Program-made: the position numbers and the translations under genes
In this document: piece by piece, positions 44,243 through 53,075 of the stretch
Layout of the letters: every line of letters begins with the position of its first letter
Numbering within the stretch: the first letter of the stretch is position 1
The notes under the pieces: model-generated
What the model was told of the DNA's origin: nothing
Databases searched by the model: none
What the model saw: the letters and a program-made list of their open reading frames with translations, nothing else
Assembly (NCBI RefSeq): GCF_001951155.1
Contig: NZ_CP016359.1
Coordinates: 3,248,001-3,312,000, forward strand
Direction: 5' to 3'
DNA: 64,000 bases
Source of the DNA: Christiangramia flava JLT2011
GTDB lineage: Bacteria; Bacteroidota; Bacteroidia; Flavobacteriales; Flavobacteriaceae

Positions 44243-45378
44243 TATAAATCTTTATAAACTAGATTGAGGAATTCTTCGAATTTTGATGGTTCTAGCCAGC
44301 GGGTTACGATCACCATTTTTCTTTTTTGATCTACCACGATAAAATTTCCGCCAAAACCGGCAGCGTAGAAAATTTCTGAGTCAATTGCTTCCATATGGCG
44401 ATCACCAGCTGCATTCAACCACCACATATACCCGTAATTGCTATTGGCTTCGGAAGGCATGCCAGCTTCCTCGATCAGATCAGGATGGAGCAATTGCTGG
44501 CCATTCCAGTTACCGTTATTCATAAAAAGTAAACCGAATCTTGCCATATCTGTGGTACTGATGAACATCCCACCCCCGGAATGCCCGCCCCCGCTTACCG
44601 ATTGCATTTGGAGCCCGTCGATCGCAGTCCAGGAATTCTCGTACCCAAACCATCGCCAGGACGAAGAAGCTCCAATAGGATCCATAATGTTGTTTTTCAA
44701 AACCTTCGGCAAGGGCTCGCGAAAAATATTCAGCAGGGAATAGGCGAGAACATTCACCCGTACATCATTATATTTAAAATAAGATCCCGGTTCGTGCAAT
44801 GCTCGTGAACGCCACTGGTCAATGTTCTGATCTCTGGGAGGTCTGTCTGCCCAATCATAAGAACCCCAAAGTTCCCCGCTCCAGTCAGAATTTTGCTGAA
44901 GAAGGTGCTTCCAGGTGATTTTGGAATTATGAGATCCTTCAAAAGTTCCATCCCAAATATATCGGGCTACGGAATCATTAACATTTTTAATCTTTTCCTG
45001 CTGAAGCGCAATCAGGGCTGTGGTTGAAAGAAAGCTTTTAGTTACGCTGAAGGTCATATCCACACGATCTACAGCTCCCCACTGCGCAACGATATAGCCA
45101 TTCTTAAGAATTAATCCGGCAGGGCCGCCCCGTCTTTTTACCGGTCCAAGCAATTGATGATAGGGTTCGCTTTGAAACCCCTTTAAAATGGCCTGTCTCA
45201 GGTCTCGGGATTCAGAATATTCATTTTCTTCAGCAAATTGTATCGCTTCTGAAAAATCAAGATCGAATTCTTTTGAGGTTTTTGTTTGCCATTCGCCAGC
45301 AGGTGGAAAATACACTTTCTGGGCCTGTAGCGTGCTAACGAAGAAGAATAACAGAAGGGAATAGAAGATCTTTTTCAC
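44242..45378 (-). CDS. Serine hydrolase, class C beta-lactamase family
   Basis: 378 residues. MKKIFYSLLLFFFVSTLQAQ is a signal peptide. The penicillin-binding fold motifs are FSVTKSFLSTTAL (SxxK), SYFKYNDVRVNVLAYSLL (the Tyr motif, YND here instead of YxN) and GGGHSGGGMFISTTDMARFGLLF (HxG type). It resembles 6-aminohexanoate-dimer hydrolase/esterase members more than true beta-lactamases. It acts on esters or amides in the periplasm; the substrate is unknown. It lies two bases after rmuC. Confidence 0.88.
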   Translation of the reverse strand: MKKIFYSLLLFFFVSTLQAQKVYFPPAGEWQTKTSKEFDLDFSEAIQFAEENEYSESRDLRQAILKGFQSEPYHQLLGPVKRRGGPAGLILKNGYIVAQWGAVDRVDMTFSVTKSFLSTTALIALQQEKIKNVNDSVARYIWDGTFEGSHNSKITWKHLLQQNSDWSGELWGSYDWADRPPRDQNIDQWRSRALHEPGSYFKYNDVRVNVLAYSLLNIFREPLPKVLKNNIMDPIGASSSWRWFGYENSWTAIDGLQMQSVSGGGHSGGGMFISTTDMARFGLLFMNNGNWNGQQLLHPDLIEEAGMPSEANSNYGYMWWLNAAGDRHMEAIDSEIFYAAGFGGNFIVVDQKRKMVIVTRWLEPSKFEEFLNLVYKDL

Positions 45379-45380
45379 AA

Positions 45381-46811
45381 TTATTCGAGATTTAAAGTTG
45401 GATTTTCAACACTTTCTTCCTCGTCTTCTTGTTCAATTTCAGCCCTGTTCAAAAGTTTCTGGTCCATTTGCTTACTAGCTTTGGCACCGAGTTTTTTCAG
45501 CTTTTCTACTCTGCGGATCAGATTTCCTTTTCCGGTAAGCTTTTTCATGGCACCTTCATAAGAATTTTGAACCGTACCAATTTGCCGACCAATTTTCAGC
45601 AATTCATCGGTCAGATTCACGAAAGAATCATATAAAGCACCTGCCTGAGTGGCTATTTGTATCGCATTTTGTTTTTGTTTCTCATTCTGCCACATACTGT
45701 CTATCGTTTTCAAAACGGCCAGGAGCGTGGTTGGAGTGACGATAATGATGTTTTTTTCAAAGGCGTCGCTGTAGAGATTCGGCTGCTCGTTAGAAGCAAT
45801 GGCAAAAGCGGCTTCGATCGGGATGAAAAGCAGCACAAAATCAGGACTGTCCATTTGGTACAGAGTGTGATAATTTTTATTGCTCAATTCATTCACCCTG
45901 TTTTTTACTGAAATAAGATGATTTTTAAGATGTGCGGTCTTTTCCTGCTCATCTACTTCGTTTATGTAGCGTTCATAGGCAATTAGGGAAACTTTGGAAT
46001 CTACGATCATCTTTTTATCGCCTGGCATATGGATGATCACATCGGGCATCACGCGGCGCCCTTCCTCAGTATTGAAACTTTGCTGCACGAAATATTCGCT
46101 GTCTTTCTGTAATCCGCTTCGTTCCAGAACCCTTTCCAGTACCATTTCTCCCCAGTTCCCCTGCATTTTCGTATCTCCTTTAAGGGCTTTGGTCAGATTG
46201 GTAGCTTCTTCGCTAATACGCACGTTCTGTTCGTGAAGATTCTTCAATTTTTCACCTAATTCGGCATGTCTCCTAATAGATTCTGTATTGGTAACGGTCA
46301 CTTTTTCTTCGAACTCCTTGATCTTTTCGTTTAACGGAGTCAGAATATTCTCAATATTTTGCTTATTGAGAGAGGTGAATTTTTCAGATTTTTGGTCCAG
46401 TATTTTATTGGCCAGATTTTCAAATTCTTTCTGAAATTTTTCATTCAGCTTTTCTACTTCAGCTTTCTGTTCTTCGTTTCGTTCCTGGAGATTATTAAAT
46501 TCCGAAATTTTCCTGGTGAGCTGTAACCCGATATTTTCCTTTTCCTGCCGAACCTTATTAAGAGATTCTTCCAGCTTTGTAATTTGTGCACGATACTCAT
46601 TCCGCTGATTTTCAAAATCATTTTTTAAATTATTTAAATCGCTGGAATGTTGTTTTTTAAGATCTTCTATGTGAAGTGATAATTGATTGTTTCGCTCTTC
46701 CAATCTTCCTGCTTCCGATTTAGATTTCAGGTTTGCAATCAGTCTTCCGAAAAAGATTCCCAGACCCAGCGCAATGATGAAAATGAGTAGAAATATTAAA
46801 ACGTCGCTCAT
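45381..46811 (-). CDS. rmuC: DNA recombination protein RmuC
   Basis: 476 residues. An N-terminal transmembrane helix (FLLIFIIALGLGIFFGRLI) is followed by a long coiled coil (about 35-200; RLEERNNQLSLHIEDLKKQH) and the RmuC nuclease-like domain: GDTKMQGNWGEMVLERVLERSG, RVMPDVIIHMPGDKKMIVDSKVSL, LFIPIEAAFAIASNE, IVTPTTLLAVLKTI. RmuC limits inversion and other rearrangements at repeats. It heads a unit running through the serine hydrolase to the SBF transporter. Confidence 0.95.
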   Translation of the reverse strand: MSDVLIFLLIFIIALGLGIFFGRLIANLKSKSEAGRLEERNNQLSLHIEDLKKQHSSDLNNLKNDFENQRNEYRAQITKLEESLNKVRQEKENIGLQLTRKISEFNNLQERNEEQKAEVEKLNEKFQKEFENLANKILDQKSEKFTSLNKQNIENILTPLNEKIKEFEEKVTVTNTESIRRHAELGEKLKNLHEQNVRISEEATNLTKALKGDTKMQGNWGEMVLERVLERSGLQKDSEYFVQQSFNTEEGRRVMPDVIIHMPGDKKMIVDSKVSLIAYERYINEVDEQEKTAHLKNHLISVKNRVNELSNKNYHTLYQMDSPDFVLLFIPIEAAFAIASNEQPNLYSDAFEKNIIIVTPTTLLAVLKTIDSMWQNEKQKQNAIQIATQAGALYDSFVNLTDELLKIGRQIGTVQNSYEGAMKKLTGKGNLIRRVEKLKKLGAKASKQMDQKLLNRAEIEQEDEEESVENPTLNLE

Positions 46812-46884
46812 AAAAATGATGATTTTTTCAAAGATACCGAAATCTGCTTGCAGCTCGAATTTGCTGAAAAAAACTTATTAAAAA

Positions 46885-47676
46885 TTACTTCACTTTGAAG
46901 CTGGACGAAGTTTTGTCGAAGTAAATAAGACTTTCCGGGAATAGGGAATGAAATGCTTCCTGGGAAATAAGTTCTTTTGGCGTACCAAACTGAACTTTTC
47001 CGTCTTTCAAAATGGCCAGTTTATCGCATAGCTGCAGCGCCAGGTTGATTTCATGCGTGGCAAACAAAATGGCTTTACCGGTATTCCGGCTAATTTGTTT
47101 CAGAAGATTCAAAACATAAGCCTTATGATAAAGATCAAGGTGAGTGGTGGGTTCATCCAGAATGATAAGAGGAGTGTCCTGGGCAAGAGCACGGGCGATC
47201 AACACTTTCTGAAATTGTCCGTCGCTCAACTCATAGCACTTTTTGTGGCGAATATCCTCAAGACCTACCTGTTGCATGGCCTTCATGATGGCTGAAAGAT
47301 CCTTTTGGGTAAGACGGCCAATCCAGTTGGTGTACGGCTGCCGGCCTAAAGCCACCAGTTCCGCTACCGTAAGATTTCTGGAAACACTTTGCTCCGTCAA
47401 GACCAGGCTGATCTCTTTTGCCAATTCTGATGGCTCAGATTTTGAAATATCCTTTGAATTTATAAAATACTGACCTTTAATGCTTTCAATAATACCGCTT
47501 AAAGTTTTTAATAAGGTGGATTTACCAGAGCCATTTTCCCCGATAACCGCTACTAATTCCCCTTCAGCAATCGATAAATCAATATTTTTTGCAATGGAAA
47601 TCAGTTCTTTTTTCTTTCGATAACCAATCTCCAGCTCACGAGTTTCGAGGACAATATGGGAAGTTTCCGAAGTCAT
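46885..47676 (-). CDS. btuD: Vitamin B12 ABC importer, ATP-binding subunit
   Basis: 263 residues from ATG 47676, overlapping the permease stop by one base (TGATG); the frame opens 12 codons earlier inside the permease gene. Motifs: Walker A IGENGSGKSTLL, signature LSDGQFQKVLIARAL, Walker B LIILDEPTTHLD, and switch His FATHEINLA. It fits the FecE/BtuD type of ATPase. B12 as substrate is inferred from the cobalamin riboswitch and BtuB/BtuG next door. It works as a dimer under the permease in the inner membrane. Confidence 0.88.
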   Translation of the reverse strand: MTSETSHIVLETRELEIGYRKKKELISIAKNIDLSIAEGELVAVIGENGSGKSTLLKTLSGIIESIKGQYFINSKDISKSEPSELAKEISLVLTEQSVSRNLTVAELVALGRQPYTNWIGRLTQKDLSAIMKAMQQVGLEDIRHKKCYELSDGQFQKVLIARALAQDTPLIILDEPTTHLDLYHKAYVLNLLKQISRNTGKAILFATHEINLALQLCDKLAILKDGKVQFGTPKELISQEAFHSLFPESLIYFDKTSSSFKVK

Positions 47677-48707
47677 CAAAAATTGAATTTTCTTTTTCGA
47701 ACCAGCAACCAAATGACCACCGGCGCTCCAATGATGGAGGTAATAGCGTTAATAGGAAGGCTATATTCACTTCCCGGCAACTGGGCGATCATATCACAAA
47801 CAAGCATCAGGATCGCGCCACCAAAAAGAACGGCCGGAACCAGTGTGACGTGGTTTGCGGAAGGGATAACCTGCCTGATCAAGTGAGGAACTGCCAAGCC
47901 AATGAATGCGATCGGGCCTGCGAAAGCGGTGATGCTACCAGCTAGTAAACTGGTGGCCAGGATAATCAAAAATCTGTTTTTCTGAATATTTGTCCCGAGA
48001 CTTCTCGCGTAGTTTTCTCCCAATAACAAAGAATTGAGGTTTTTGATGCTGAAAATACTGATCAGAATTCCGGCAAACCAGAACAGTCCCAAAATGCTTA
48101 CCTGGTCCCAGGCGAGGTTTCCGAGGCTTCCGTAAGACCAGAAAACGTATTGCTGTAATTGTGATGCTGGGCTAAAATAGGCCAGGACGCTTACGATTGC
48201 GGCGGTAAAACTGGCGAACATCAAACCAATGATGAGAATCGCCATGGTATCACGCAAACGAATCGAAGCCAGGATAACAGCCAGCAGCACCAGCAAGCTT
48301 CCCAAACTTGAAGCCACCACCAGGCTCCAGCTGGAAAGAAATATAACCGATGCCGTAGCACCAAAAATAGAGGCACCCATAAATAGCAACGCGACTCCCA
48401 GGCTAGCCCCACTGCTCAGACCCAATACGTAAGGTCCAGCCAGTGGATTACGGAAAAGAGTTTGCATCAACAAACCGCTAAGGGCAAGTCCAGAGCCGGA
48501 AATGATTGCCGTAAGTGCTTTTGGCAGGCGGTAATTCAAAATGATATAGTTCCAGGTTTCCTTTTCAACTTTTTGACCGGTTAGACTGGCAAAAACTTCA
48601 GAAAAAGGAATTTTAACCGATCCCAGGCTGATATTAAGCATGCTGGTAAAAATGACCAGTGCGATCAGAAAAAGAATTCCCAGGATGTACGTTCTTTTAA
48701 GCATCAC
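47676..48707 (-). CDS. btuC: Vitamin B12 ABC importer, FecCD-type permease
   Basis: 343 residues with about ten transmembrane helices, as in BtuC. The signatures are LPKALTAIISGSGLALSGLLMQTLFRNPLAGPYVLGLSSGASLG, and near the C-terminus GPIAFIGLAVPHLIRQVIPSANHVTLVPA, which includes the coupling helix to the ATPase. It begins inside the end of btuF (ATGA-type overlap of four bases) and its stop overlaps the btuD start, so the three are a tightly coupled operon. Confidence 0.92.
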   Translation of the reverse strand: MMLKRTYILGILFLIALVIFTSMLNISLGSVKIPFSEVFASLTGQKVEKETWNYIILNYRLPKALTAIISGSGLALSGLLMQTLFRNPLAGPYVLGLSSGASLGVALLFMGASIFGATASVIFLSSWSLVVASSLGSLLVLLAVILASIRLRDTMAILIIGLMFASFTAAIVSVLAYFSPASQLQQYVFWSYGSLGNLAWDQVSILGLFWFAGILISIFSIKNLNSLLLGENYARSLGTNIQKNRFLIILATSLLAGSITAFAGPIAFIGLAVPHLIRQVIPSANHVTLVPAVLFGGAILMLVCDMIAQLPGSEYSLPINAITSIIGAPVVIWLLVRKRKFNF

Positions 48708-49849
48708 TCAGAAAGCGGTTTAAAAAACACCGTTTCGTAATTTTTTAAGAGAGACGGATGAAAAATATGGATCAGGTCTTTTAACACAAGGTCTGGGCGC
48801 TGTGGTCCCAGTTCGTAAAATATCACGCCGCCGGTTGCGCCGGTGGCAAGGCTGACGCTATACACATTTTTCTCCTGAACGGCCTTAAATTGAGAGTAAT
48901 GTGGGGACTGATCTGCCAGGTCCTGATACGTTTTAAATTGTCCCGTGCTCACCCAAAAATCGGCATCCTGGCTTTTCTCCAGCACACTTTCAAATGCCAG
49001 TGACAGGCTGCCTTCACCTGTAGTTTCAGCATACAGATAATCGGCATTGGCATCTTTGATGAACTGCGCCTGCCAGGAATTTCCGTACGGCATGTACCAC
49101 TGGTCATTGAACATGGAACCGCCAATCACTTTAGGCCTATCATCAGCTGTTTTGGCGAGTTCTTCGGCCTCTAAATAGGCTGTTTTGATCGAATTATAAG
49201 TTTCAGCAGCCAGGGAATCCTTTTGGAACAATGCCCCAAAGAACTTAATCCATTCAGCTTTTCCCAGTGGCGTGGTCTCCGTCCAGTCACCATTATAGAT
49301 CACGGGGATTCCGGTTTTAGAAACGGTTTCCAGGCTTTTATTGGAAGCATTGATCGCGAATCCAACCACTACGGCGGGATCCAGGTTGATCAAAACTTCG
49401 GTATTTAAATTTTCGTTTTGGCCAATTTCAGTAATATTTCCGGAATCGATCAGTTTGCGAGTTTTTTCCGAAGAAATGTAATCCAGGCCTGGAAAACCGA
49501 TCAGTTTTTCTGAAACATTCAAAGCTTCCAACGCCGGGATATGCGTGGTGGAAGTAACCACAAGATTTTTGACAGGAACCTGAAGCGCCACATCGTATTC
49601 GGCATTTTCGGGAATGTCTTCCTTTTTCGAATAGAGCAGATAGGTAAATGCGTTTTCAGCATCAGGCCAGGGAGTTTGGACCTTCAGGATCTTATAGCCG
49701 GGATAGGTTTGCAAACTAAAGCCTTCCGCATCTTCAACCAAATTTTCAGAAGGCTTAATAGCTTCGGAAATTGCCGGCTGTTTCTCGTTTTTACAAGCCA
49801 GGCATAGAATGAATAGAATGATCAGGTAGTGTTTTCTCAAAACGTTCAT
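48704..49849 (-). CDS. btuF: Cobalamin-binding lipoprotein of the B12 ABC importer
   Basis: 381 residues. The signal ends in FILCLAC (lipidated Cys19), so it is tethered in the periplasm. Two lobes of a periplasmic binding protein of the TroA/BtuF fold: VTSTTHIPALEALNVSEKLIGFPGLDYI at the start of the first, linked by a long helix (EWIKFFGALFQKDSLAAETYNSIKTAYLEAEEL). The length exceeds E. coli BtuF (about 266), which is usual in Bacteroidota. It delivers B12 to btuC/D. The -7 box TACTTTTG is only 8 bases before its ATG, so the leader is nearly absent. Confidence 0.88.
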   Translation of the reverse strand: MNVLRKHYLIILFILCLACKNEKQPAISEAIKPSENLVEDAEGFSLQTYPGYKILKVQTPWPDAENAFTYLLYSKKEDIPENAEYDVALQVPVKNLVVTSTTHIPALEALNVSEKLIGFPGLDYISSEKTRKLIDSGNITEIGQNENLNTEVLINLDPAVVVGFAINASNKSLETVSKTGIPVIYNGDWTETTPLGKAEWIKFFGALFQKDSLAAETYNSIKTAYLEAEELAKTADDRPKVIGGSMFNDQWYMPYGNSWQAQFIKDANADYLYAETTGEGSLSLAFESVLEKSQDADFWVSTGQFKTYQDLADQSPHYSQFKAVQEKNVYSVSLATGATGGVIFYELGPQRPDLVLKDLIHIFHPSLLKNYETVFFKPLSE

Positions 49850-49857
49850 TTGATGTT

Positions 49858-49865
49858 CAAAAGTA
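49858..49865 (-). promoter_or_regulatory. -7 box of the btuFCD operon
   Basis: The minus strand reads TACTTTTG, an exact TAnnTTTG, 8 bases from the btuF start. There is no space for a riboswitch on this strand, so cobalamin control of btuFCD, if any, is not by the element at 49925. Confidence 0.5.
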
Positions 49866-49924
49866 AGATTATTTAAATTTTTGTCGCTACCGTCTCGTTG
49901 AATTGTTTATTTTCGCACTGAAAT

Positions 49925-50100
49925 TTTGGTTCGGTATCGAATTTCTGTACCGATTAAAAGGGAATCAGGTAAATGCCTGAGCTGTTCCCGCAACTGTAAG
50001 CTAAGCCCGCACGGGCGGCTGCAAAACGCTTCAAACCACTGACGTTTTTTGTTGGGAAGGTATTTTGCAGTACGCGAGCCAGGAGACCTGCCAGAGTTCA
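49925..50100 (+). ncRNA. Cobalamin (B12) riboswitch
   Basis: Clear class I cobalamin riboswitch: a P2-type hairpin TCGGTA/TACCGA (49931-49953), then AAAAGGGAATCAGGTAAATG, CTGTTCCCGCAACTGTAAGC, the ...CACTGACG and GGGAAGGT segments, and the B12 box AGCCAGGAGACCTGCC at 50077-50092, an exact match to consensus. It lies in the leader of btuB (start 50141). Adenosylcobalamin binding is expected to shut off btuB and btuG translation. Confidence 0.97.
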
Positions 50101-50113
50101 AACTAACATCGAA

Positions 50114-50134
50114 TGACTTTCGGGATAAAAGTCA
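50114..50134 (+). promoter_or_regulatory. Hairpin between the riboswitch and the btuB start
   Basis: TGACTTT pairs with AAAGTCA around CGGGATA, just 6 bases before the ATG at 50141. There is no T run, so it is not a terminator; it can act as the expression platform by hiding the start region. Confidence 0.55.
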
Positions 50135-50140
50135 CAGATC

Positions 50141-51961
50141 ATGGCAAAGAACCTGTTTTTCATACTATTTTTTATTTTCTGGCTTCAGTCGTATGCCCAG
50201 GATACTATTGAGTACCTCGACGAGATTCGGCTGGCAGATGTCAAACTGAAATCCAATTCCACGGGGCAGTTTGTAAAAACGGTCGATTCTGCTGCATTAC
50301 AACGAAGCGAACCACTACTTACCAATGTATTGAAATTCAATTCTCCCTATTTTTTTCGTGAAAACGGCTACGGAATGGTCTCCTCAGTATCGGTTAGAGG
50401 AACGGGTGCTTCGCAAACAGCCGTGGTCTGGAATGGCATAAACATCAATTCTCAATTTACGGGGCAGACCGATTTTAATACGATCAATGCTGCCGCTTAT
50501 GACGCAATAAACGTACGTCCCGGCGCTGGAAGCGTGGTTTACGGAAGTGGTGCCATTGGTGGAACAGTACATCTTCATGATGATTTTCAGTTCAACGGAG
50601 CGAAATCTCAGCGTTTAAACATCGGTTATGGCAGTTTTGAAACGTATAGCGCAAACTATTCTGGTAATTTCAGCAGCGATCAAACAGCTATAAAGATTAA
50701 ATTATCGGGAATTGATTCTCAAAATGATTATCCTTATAAGGGAACTGATCGCTCGAATACGAATGGGGATTTCAGCAATTATTCCTTAAATGCTTCGGCA
50801 GCGCACTGGATCGTCAAAGATCATCTTCTGAAAATATATTCGAGCTACAACAAAGGCGATAGAGGTTTTTCCGGAACAATGAACATTCCGTCCAACAGCA
50901 AATATCTCGACAGGAATTCCCGGAATTTACTGGAATGGAAATATTTAAAGGGGCGGTGGAGCAGTAGCCTGAAAACTGCTTTTTTAAAGGAAGAATTTCG
51001 ATATTTTGAAAATCGGGACCGGGAAGCATTTACTTATGGGGACGCGAAAACGGCCATTTTTAAGTATGATCTTGGTTTCAAATGGAATCGGTCGAATCGC
51101 ATCCATTTTATTGCCGATCATACCCGAATTGACGGAAAGGGTTCCGGCATCACTGATAATAACCGGCAAACTACAGGGCTGGCAGTCTTATATAATGGTA
51201 GAACCGATAATCTTCAATACGAAGCCAGTTTCAGGCAGGAGTTCACTCCCAATTTTGGTTCGCCTTTACTGATCAATATCGGTTCAGAATATCGATTTTC
51301 AGAAAATTACCAGCTTTCGGCGAATTTTTCACGGAATTATCGAATACCCACTTTTAATGACCTGTTCTGGAGCAGCGGCGGAAATGCTTATCTCCATCCG
51401 GAAAGATCGGTGCAGGGAGAAATTGGGCAGTCCATCAGTCTGAAAAAAGTCAGTTTTCGACTGAATGTTTTTTATATCAGCATTCGGGACCTAATTCGCT
51501 GGGTTCCTTCGGAAGAAGGTATCTGGAAACCGGAAAACACTGCCGAAGCTGAGAATTACGGACTGGAATTTTTTGCAGATTTCGCAACGAAGATCGGAAA
51601 AAATCAGCTGGAAATGCACTCCACTTATGCCTATACCAAAGCCATCGACCTGGCGAACCAAAACCAGTTAATTTACACGCCACTTCACAAAGCGACATTG
51701 ACAGGGACCTATCAGATTGGGAATCTGGAAATTTTTTTCCAGTCGCTTTACAATGGAAAAATCTTTACTTCTTCTGATAACAATTACGAGTTGGCGGGTT
51801 ACTATCTCGCTGATTTTGGCGTAAGTTTTCCGCTATTGAAGAAGCCTGCCACGAAATTACAAATCCAGGCCAATAATATTTTCGGTAAGGAATACCAGAG
51901 TATGCCTTCGCGAATAATGCCAGGTAGAAATTACAAAGCTTTACTAACAATCAATTTTTAA
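50141..51961 (+). CDS. btuB: TonB-dependent outer membrane cobalamin receptor
   Basis: 606 residues. MAKNLFFILFFIFWLQSYAQ is the signal. A plug domain (about 25-150) follows: FFRENGYGMVSSVSVRGTGASQTAVVWNGI, then GSGAIGGTVHLHDDF. The 22-strand barrel includes the usual TonB-receptor repeats and ends with a strand terminating in aromatic NF (LLTINF). The weak N-terminal TonB box and the riboswitch upstream make it the B12 receptor. BtuG is encoded two bases downstream. Confidence 0.93.
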   Translation: MAKNLFFILFFIFWLQSYAQDTIEYLDEIRLADVKLKSNSTGQFVKTVDSAALQRSEPLLTNVLKFNSPYFFRENGYGMVSSVSVRGTGASQTAVVWNGININSQFTGQTDFNTINAAAYDAINVRPGAGSVVYGSGAIGGTVHLHDDFQFNGAKSQRLNIGYGSFETYSANYSGNFSSDQTAIKIKLSGIDSQNDYPYKGTDRSNTNGDFSNYSLNASAAHWIVKDHLLKIYSSYNKGDRGFSGTMNIPSNSKYLDRNSRNLLEWKYLKGRWSSSLKTAFLKEEFRYFENRDREAFTYGDAKTAIFKYDLGFKWNRSNRIHFIADHTRIDGKGSGITDNNRQTTGLAVLYNGRTDNLQYEASFRQEFTPNFGSPLLINIGSEYRFSENYQLSANFSRNYRIPTFNDLFWSSGGNAYLHPERSVQGEIGQSISLKKVSFRLNVFYISIRDLIRWVPSEEGIWKPENTAEAENYGLEFFADFATKIGKNQLEMHSTYAYTKAIDLANQNQLIYTPLHKATLTGTYQIGNLEIFFQSLYNGKIFTSSDNNYELAGYYLADFGVSFPLLKKPATKLQIQANNIFGKEYQSMPSRIMPGRNYKALLTINF

Positions 51962-51963
51962 TC

Positions 51964-53022
51964 ATGAAAAAGAAATTTTTATTTTTTGCAACCTTGTCAT
52001 TACTCTTTTTTTCCTGTAGCGAGGATGATTCCCCCACCACTCCTGAACCAGAGGCAGCATTTGCCAGCGGAATCTTTGTTCTCAACGAAGGAAATTTTGG
52101 CTCTTCCAACGCCACGGTCAGTTTTATCAATGCTGACGGAAATGTGGAACGATCTGTTTTTAGCGCGGTAAACGGAACTGATCTTGGAGATACGGCCCAG
52201 TCTATTGCGTTTTACGAAGATCTTGCTTTTATCATCCTGAACGTTTCCAACAAGATCGAAGTGGTAGATCGATACACCTTCGAGCAGGTGGCCAGTATTG
52301 GTACTGATTTACAGAACCCACGCTACGCAGCCATCGCAAACGGGAAGTTATATGTGACGAATTGGGGCGACGGAATGGACAGCGAGGATGATTTCGTTGC
52401 TGTTTTTGAGCTTGCAGATTTTACTCTTGCTGAAAAGATTGCGGTAGCAGAGGGGCCTGAAAACATCCGGGCTATCAACGACAAATTGTACGTCGCACAC
52501 CAGGGCGGTTTTTCATTTAATAATCTTCTAAGCATCATTGATTCTGAAGACAATACTGTCGAAAAGACTTTGGAAGTAGGGGATGTCCCAAATTCTATGG
52601 TGGTGGCCAATGGTGATCTTTACGTTTTAAGCGGTGGAAAGCCTTCGTATGCTTCGGAAGAAACAGCTTCCAGTATTGCTGAAATCAGTTTGGACAGCGA
52701 CGAAGTGTCTGATTCCTGGAATTTTGAGCTCAGCGCTGGACATGCCGGAAACCTTTCAGTAGTGGGAGGAAATTTATTGTATATTATTAATTCTGATGTT
52801 TTCGAATGGAGTGGTAGTGGAGCCCTTCCGGGAAGCAGTTCTTTTAGCCTGACGGAACCAGCTTCGATCTATGGTTTTGACGTGACTGATGATGCGATCT
52901 TTGTTTCTTCACCAACCGCCGACTTTACCGGTGACGGAACGGTTTACAAATACGACCTTTCAGGGCAGTTACTGGATACCTATTCAGTAGAGATCAATCC
53001 TAACGGAGTCTATTTCAACTAA
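51964..53022 (+). CDS. btuG: BtuG-like surface beta-propeller lipoprotein (DUF5074/YncE type)
   Basis: 352 residues. SPII signal LSLLFFSC (Cys18), then a Ser/Pro/Glu linker typical of surface-exposed Bacteroidota lipoproteins (SEDDSPTTPEPE). The mature part is a seven-bladed propeller of DUF5074: GIFVLNEGNFGSSNATVSF, then repeating blades such as NPRYAAIANGKLYVTNWGDG, NSMVVANGDLYVLSGGKP and SIYGFDVTDDAIFVSSP. BtuG of Bacteroides binds B12 with very high affinity and passes it to BtuB. Position behind riboswitch and btuB makes this its counterpart; affinity is inferred. It ends at a strong bidirectional terminator. Confidence 0.85.
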   Translation: MKKKFLFFATLSLLFFSCSEDDSPTTPEPEAAFASGIFVLNEGNFGSSNATVSFINADGNVERSVFSAVNGTDLGDTAQSIAFYEDLAFIILNVSNKIEVVDRYTFEQVASIGTDLQNPRYAAIANGKLYVTNWGDGMDSEDDFVAVFELADFTLAEKIAVAEGPENIRAINDKLYVAHQGGFSFNNLLSIIDSEDNTVEKTLEVGDVPNSMVVANGDLYVLSGGKPSYASEETASSIAEISLDSDEVSDSWNFELSAGHAGNLSVVGGNLLYIINSDVFEWSGSGALPGSSSFSLTEPASIYGFDVTDDAIFVSSPTADFTGDGTVYKYDLSGQLLDTYSVEINPNGVYFN

Positions 53023-53024
53023 TC

Positions 53025-53056
53025 AAAAAAGCCCCGCAATTTGCGGGGCTTTTTTA
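53025..53056. terminator. Bidirectional terminator after btuG
   Basis: AAAAAAGCCCCGCAA and TTGCGGGGCTTTTTT form a 15-bp perfect stem with T runs on both strands, between convergent btuG and the S41 peptidase gene. Confidence 0.93.
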
Positions 53057-53075
53057 TAAATACTCTGATTTAATA

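Noticed and set aside
44242..45378. True beta-lactamase (antibiotic resistance)
   Set aside because: Fold motifs fit, but the Tyr motif and overall sequence are nearer to esterase/6-aminohexanoate hydrolase members; resistance cannot be claimed.
45381..46811. RmuC with neighbouring serine hydrolase and small membrane protein as a defence island
   Set aside because: All are common housekeeping-type genes in Flavobacteria and no defence partner is nearby.
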